From contig JAHDOA010000003.1 of assembly GCA_018435055.1 (NCBI GenBank), forward strand, positions 1 to 64,000: a DNA stretch of 64,000 nt, read 5' to 3'. Source of the DNA: Pelotomaculum sp. (lineage in GTDB: Bacteria > Bacillota > Desulfotomaculia > Desulfotomaculales > Pelotomaculaceae). The position numbers were made by a program, and so were the translations under genes. The notes below the pieces were generated by a model. It did no database searches. It saw nothing but the letters and a program-made list of their open reading frames with translations, and was not told the DNA's origin. Below, in pieces: positions 60,374 to 64,000 of the stretch (position 1 is its first letter; each line of letters starts with the position of its first letter).

Positions 60374-61708
60374 TTACGGGCGCTTATTGCTCTTGCGCCA
60401 GACGCCCATTTCCCCGGCGCTCCTAATCAACCCTTCCCGAAAATCCGGGTGAGCGATAGAAATCAGCGCCTCCGCTCTTTGCCATAGAGCTTTGCCTTTT
60501 AAAGAAGCAATTCCGTATTCGGTTACCACGCTGGGAGCCGTGCCCCGATGGATGGACACTACCGAGCCGGGCGCGAGAGAAGGCCGGATCCGGGAAAACA
60601 CCTTGCCGCCATGACTGAAGGTGGAAGACATGCAGACAAAGCCCTTTCCTCCTTTTGACCTGAAGGCGCCCCGGGCAAAGCAGATCGCGCCTCCAGTACC
60701 GCTGATTTGCCGGAAGCCTGAAGACTCTGAGTTTATTTGGCCGAAAAGGTCCACGTCTATACAGCTGTTAATTGATATAAAATCATCCAGTTGACCGATT
60801 ACATAAGGATCGTTGGTATAATTCACGGGCATAAAAGCGCACATCGGGTTTCCATTGATAAAGTCGTAAGTCCTTTGGGTACCGAGGGCTATAGTGGCAA
60901 CTATTTTATGTCTGTCTATTTTTTTTCTTGCTCCCGTCACCCGGCCTTTTTCCACCATGTCCACCATAGAGTCAACAAACATCTCGGTGTGTATGCCCAG
61001 ATCTTTCAAATCAGAATTTGCAATCATGCCTCCCACCGCATTGGGCATGCCGCCGATACCAAGCTGGAGGCAGCATCCATCTGCCAGCTGGTCTATGATT
61101 AATGACGCGATCTTTTTGTCAATGGCGCCTGGAATGGCTGGAGTTAATTCAGGGATAGGGTAGTCGGCCTCGACAATATAGTCGACCCGGGAAATATGGA
61201 TTGCTTCCTCCAGGCCGAGGCAGCGCGGCATATTGGGGTTAACCTCAAGTATGATTGTTTTGGCTGCTTCACACATGGCCATGGTGTGCGAGACTTGCGG
61301 GCCAAAATTAAAACAGCCGTATCTGTCCATAGGCGCAACCGGAATCATTACCACATCAACGTCAATATAATTGCGATAATAATCGGGCAGCTCACTGTAG
61401 ACCATCGGAATATAAGAACAAAGCCCCTGATCACTGAGCCTGCGGTCCCAGGCGCTGAAATGCCAGTTATTATACAGAAAATGTTCCCCGGCCGGATCGG
61501 CTTTCACCACCTCCGGTATACCGGCGATACGTGTGGCGCAGCGTATTTTTACATCCCGGAGTCCATCCTTTCTGGCGGCCAGGGCTTTATCCAGTACAAC
61601 CACACATCCGGAAAAAGAGCCGAATTCAACCCAGTCTCCTGATTTTACTACCTTAACCGCCTCTGACGGCGCAACAAGCTTTTGTTTATATATTTTCCTA
61701 TAATCCAT
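60374..61708 (-). CDS. Acetyl-CoA hydrolase/transferase-family CoA-transferase (Cat2/AbfT-like)
   Basis: 444-residue CoA-transferase of the family that includes butyryl-CoA:acetate and 4-hydroxybutyrate CoA-transferases. The catalytic glutamate is in LGIHTEMFVDSMVDMVEKG. Other motifs are LQLGIGGMPNAVGGMI, FISINSCIDVDLFGQINSES and GTAPSVVTEYGIASLKG. Full length for the family. ATG 61708 follows the ligase gene by 79 nt, in the same operon. It differs from the enzyme at 58524, so the island has two independent CoA-transfer routes. Confidence 0.92.
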   Translation of the reverse strand: MDYRKIYKQKLVAPSEAVKVVKSGDWVEFGSFSGCVVVLDKALAARKDGLRDVKIRCATRIAGIPEVVKADPAGEHFLYNNWHFSAWDRRLSDQGLCSYIPMVYSELPDYYRNYIDVDVVMIPVAPMDRYGCFNFGPQVSHTMAMCEAAKTIILEVNPNMPRCLGLEEAIHISRVDYIVEADYPIPELTPAIPGAIDKKIASLIIDQLADGCCLQLGIGGMPNAVGGMIANSDLKDLGIHTEMFVDSMVDMVEKGRVTGARKKIDRHKIVATIALGTQRTYDFINGNPMCAFMPVNYTNDPYVIGQLDDFISINSCIDVDLFGQINSESSGFRQISGTGGAICFARGAFRSKGGKGFVCMSSTFSHGGKVFSRIRPSLAPGSVVSIHRGTAPSVVTEYGIASLKGKALWQRAEALISIAHPDFREGLIRSAGEMGVWRKSNKRP

Positions 61709-61787
61709 AATTTTTTTAATACCGCTTTAATCCAATGAAATATGGTTAATAAAAGCCGGTATCAATTAAGATAACGGCTTTTATTCT

Positions 61788-63218
61788 TTATACCTTGGCT
61801 GTGAGCTTTTTGGCTGACTGGCGAGATACGTTACTTACACCAGCAATCGAAGGCCTGTTGTCACGAAAGCGTTTTGCTTTCAATTCAAAAACCGGTAGCG
61901 TGCCGGGAGGCAATAGTTCAACATCCATGTTGATCATAAAGGACAGCTGCAATTTCTGAGCCACCTTTTTACGCATATTATCCCATAGCCCGGGATCAAG
62001 ATCACTTTTCGGCTCCACCCGGACAGTTATCTTATCCATCCCGTTTTCGGTTTTTGACGCAATATATTCATAACTATCCGAGCATTCCGGTATTCCCCGG
62101 ATCACATTCTCGATCCCCGCGACGGATACACATACACCGCGTATCTTGATCACATCCCCGACCCGTCCCATAAATCCTTTCAGGACACTCAGCGTCCTGC
62201 CGCAAGCGCAGGTGGCGCCCGCTTCTATACCTCTGACCAGATCTCCTGTTTCATACCTGATACAGGGATGGGTTTTACTTACTAAATCAGTAACCACCAG
62301 TTTCCCGGATTCACCCGGGGGAACCGGTTCGTCAGTCTCGGGGTTCAACACCTCGCAATAAGCAAGGTCTTCGTTCATATGTCCCACATTTTCATCACAC
62401 AACCAGGCCAGATAGTGTGTTTCCTGAGTGCCGCAATAATCAAATATTTTGGCTCCCCACGCTTCTTCCAAACGTATACCGGTGTTTGGTATGGACATTT
62501 TGCCAGGCTCGCCGGCGGTTAATATTGTCCTTATTCCCAGAGTCCGCGCATCAACGCCGTTTTCTTCGGCAACCTTGGCCAGGTGCAAAAGATATGTCGG
62601 CGTGCCCATTAATACCGTTATACCTAATTTTTTGATCATCGTCAGCCGCATCAGGCTATTCCAGATACCGCCCGGGATCACCAGGGAGCCTATTAAATGC
62701 TCGCAGCAGTCATAAGCGGCGGCCAGTCCCAGGAAAGGCGTAAAACCAAAAGCGGCGTGGACAACATCTTCTTTTCTTATGCCGGCCGCCCATACAGCGC
62801 GAGCTGCGCCGGCGCAATAAACCCCAAAATAATCTTCTTCATTAAATGGTATGATCACAGGTTCACCGGTGGTCCCTGAAGTCATACCGATGCGAATAAA
62901 AGGCCCCCGTCCGGGGATACTCATCATCCCATAGGGAGGTTCTTTTTCCTGGCTTAACCTTATTTCTTCTTTATGAAGAATGGGTATGCGCCTGATATCA
63001 TCAAGGGTCCTTAATAATGCCGGACAAAAATTACTTTGCTCCCATTTCTGGCGATAAAATGGGCTTTTCTCCCAAAGGTAATTTACTTGTTCACGCAATC
63101 TGGCCAGCTGAAGTTTTTTCATCTCCTTATGCGGCATCGTCTCCGCCGGAGACCAGTACTTGTAGCCTGATGCAGTACTTTGCTGAATCCCGTTCATATA
63201 CATAATAATTAATAACAT
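61788..63218 (-). CDS. Phenylacetate-CoA-ligase-like AMP-binding enzyme
   Basis: 476-residue adenylate-forming enzyme of the PaaK group, which makes aryl- or acyl-CoA with ATP. The P-loop motif is IGMTSGTTGEPVIIPF, with AWGAKIFDYCGTQETH and IRYETGDLV (adenylate-binding motifs) and CACGRTLSVLKGFMGRVGDV. The C-terminal domain ends FELKAKRFRDNRPS; the catalytic lysine region is ELKAKRF. CoA activation of an aromatic or heteroaromatic acid is the common role, but the substrate is not fixed by sequence. ATG 63218 has only a weak AAAGAGAG site. First gene of the P4 operon. Confidence 0.88.
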   Translation of the reverse strand: MLLIIMYMNGIQQSTASGYKYWSPAETMPHKEMKKLQLARLREQVNYLWEKSPFYRQKWEQSNFCPALLRTLDDIRRIPILHKEEIRLSQEKEPPYGMMSIPGRGPFIRIGMTSGTTGEPVIIPFNEEDYFGVYCAGAARAVWAAGIRKEDVVHAAFGFTPFLGLAAAYDCCEHLIGSLVIPGGIWNSLMRLTMIKKLGITVLMGTPTYLLHLAKVAEENGVDARTLGIRTILTAGEPGKMSIPNTGIRLEEAWGAKIFDYCGTQETHYLAWLCDENVGHMNEDLAYCEVLNPETDEPVPPGESGKLVVTDLVSKTHPCIRYETGDLVRGIEAGATCACGRTLSVLKGFMGRVGDVIKIRGVCVSVAGIENVIRGIPECSDSYEYIASKTENGMDKITVRVEPKSDLDPGLWDNMRKKVAQKLQLSFMINMDVELLPPGTLPVFELKAKRFRDNRPSIAGVSNVSRQSAKKLTAKV

Positions 63219-63475
63219 CTCTCTTTCTCTTACCAGACTATTTTGCCAGGAGTTATACCAGCATAACTGGTGTTATTACAGCGCCATACTCTGCATACCT
63301 GTTCATCCATGGCTTGCTTAGTAGTAGAATAGAGCATTTCAACAATATGCGGTGTTTGTTACTGTACTTGCGTCTACACATATGTAATTGGCTATACCTA
63401 GTTGTCCTTATCCACCACCACCATAATTGTCTACGAGATGCAGAAATTGTAATTCGTAAATTTACCCTTTTTTTT

Positions 63476-63530
63476 ATTATCATTCACAAAGTGAGTAAAG
63501 TGAAATATCCGTTCTTAATTGGATTAATAG
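63476..63530 (-). promoter_or_regulatory. Regulon promoter P4 (ligase-CoA-transferase operon)
   Basis: Minus-strand box TAATCCAATTAAGAACGGAT followed by ATTTCACTTT (63497-63530), weak -35 TCACTT (63498-63503), 16-nt spacer, -10 GATAAT (63476-63481). About 250 nt of leader follows. Confidence 0.78.
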
Positions 63531-63697
63531 GCATGGCTAATAAATGCAGTTATTAATGTGTCTAAAAATTTCAACTATTAATGTCTAAATATTTCAACGT
63601 TTCTGCTTGTGTGCCAGTAAACGCTATATTGACAGGAGCTGGCACAGTGTGTCATGTGCATTATTCTCAAATACCAGGTAATCAATGGTAGAAATAA

Positions 63698-63735
63698 AAA
63701 AAAAGCTGAAGCCCTGGAGTTTCAACTTTTTTTAC
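63698..63735 (-). terminator. Bidirectional terminator at the right end
   Basis: AAAAGTTGAA/TTCAGCTTTT arms around ACTCCAGGGC with T-runs on both strands. It ends the partial gene to the right (63793). Confidence 0.75.
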
Positions 63736-63792
63736 ATCCTACCAATACCCCGCCACTGGTTATAAAGGACAATTCCACACAACCAGGTTTAT

Positions 63793-64000
63793 TTAGCAAG
63801 ATGAATAATAAAGACGGATTAAATTAAAATCTTTCCTTTCCCCGCTTTTGCTTTCAAGTGTTTTTATGGTATGTTTAAGGTTATCTAAAAATTTTGTTAC
63901 ATTGATCCAACCACCAAATTTTTCATCATATACATAGATAACCTTTGCATTATTTGTTATTTGTCCGGATGTTAGTGAACTACCCACCATTTTTCGCCCC
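63793..64000 (-). CDS. C-terminal part of an unrecognised protein, 5' end outside window or at 63990
   Basis: About 65 residues ending YSSC, with GQITNNAKVIYVYDEKFGGW and INVTKFLDNLKHTIKTLESK. The frame continues past ATG 63990 to the window edge without a stop (GRKMVGSSL), so the true start is unknown. No family recognised. The terminator at 63698 supports a real transcribed gene. Confidence 0.5.
   Translation of the reverse strand, partial: GRKMVGSSLTSGQITNNAKVIYVYDEKFGGWINVTKFLDNLKHTIKTLESKSGERKDFNLIRLYYSSC

Noticed and set aside
63253-63483. 76-codon minus-strand frame before the ligase gene
   Set aside because: Lies across the P4 leader; no ribosome site and odd composition (WWWW).
1-64000. 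CRISPR arrays, tRNA or rRNA genes, and selenocysteine UGA codons
   Set aside because: No regularly spaced direct repeats, no cloverleaf or rRNA signature seen; the TGA codons in frames here fit decay or frameshift better than Sec.

Overview
The window looks like a chromosomal segment of an anaerobic, endospore-forming, low-to-mid GC Firmicute of the Peptococcaceae type (Pelotomaculum/Desulfotomaculum-like). Supporting signs are SpoIIP, a SCIFF-type radical SAM maturase, SLH surface proteins, MenG, a selenium-dependent molybdenum hydroxylase gene set, butyrate/propionate-type CoA-transferases and frequent TTG/GTG starts. The genus is an inference; no rRNA or other phylogenetic marker except AsnS is present.

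Layout. 1-9 kb: cell surface. A partial SLH protein, a wzz-kinase-capD exopolysaccharide operon (order as in epsA-epsB-epsC) with two copies of a covarying RNA leader, and an SLH/beta-propeller lipo- or secreted protein. 9-17 kb: housekeeping and sporulation genes (Ser/Thr kinase plus zinc ribbon, orphan HicB-like protein, signal peptidase I, AsnS, SCIFF maturase, SpoIIP, a methyltransferase). 17-31 kb: a decay zone full of truncated and fused genes (PEP-synthase-like, BlaI/BlaR1, serpin, a SWIM paralogue, phytoene-desaturase-like, SDR, alpha/beta hydrolase) mixed with intact TetR, a GntR-ABC operon, RQC-minor-1 protein, DUF1848 protein, two tandem methyltransferases and a toxin-antitoxin pair. 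31-41 kb: SWIM + SNF2 helicase operon, a REP-associated (RAYT) transposase bracketed by inverted palindromes, an RND efflux pump, and a 3' scrap of livF.

41-45 kb: MenG, a CC/Se-motif protein and a MarR regulator that share one promoter/operator design, a small internally repeated protein, and the AzlCD branched-chain amino acid exporter behind an attenuator-like leader. Two long paralogous hairpins follow azlD.

45-64 kb: one metabolic island. It holds maturation genes for a selenium-dependent molybdenum hydroxylase (mocA-like, yqeB, nifS-like, xdhC-like, MoeA-like), the three hydroxylase subunits, a LysR regulator, a DASS/SLC13 anion transporter, two CoA-transferases and a phenylacetate-CoA-ligase-like enzyme. 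Four minus-strand promoters across this island carry the same box directly upstream of a weak -35, so all four operons are probably one activator-controlled regulon for uptake, CoA activation and hydroxylation of an organic (possibly heteroaromatic) acid. This regulon is the most interesting system in the window.

Palindromes with GAGACA/TGTCTC arms and a GGGGAC core recur at 13.2, 17.3, 35.3 and 36.3 kb, and fit a REP family mobilised by the RAYT at 35.5 kb; one tandem pair sits inside the broken PEP-synthase-like gene. No tRNA, rRNA, CRISPR array or replication origin was recognised.
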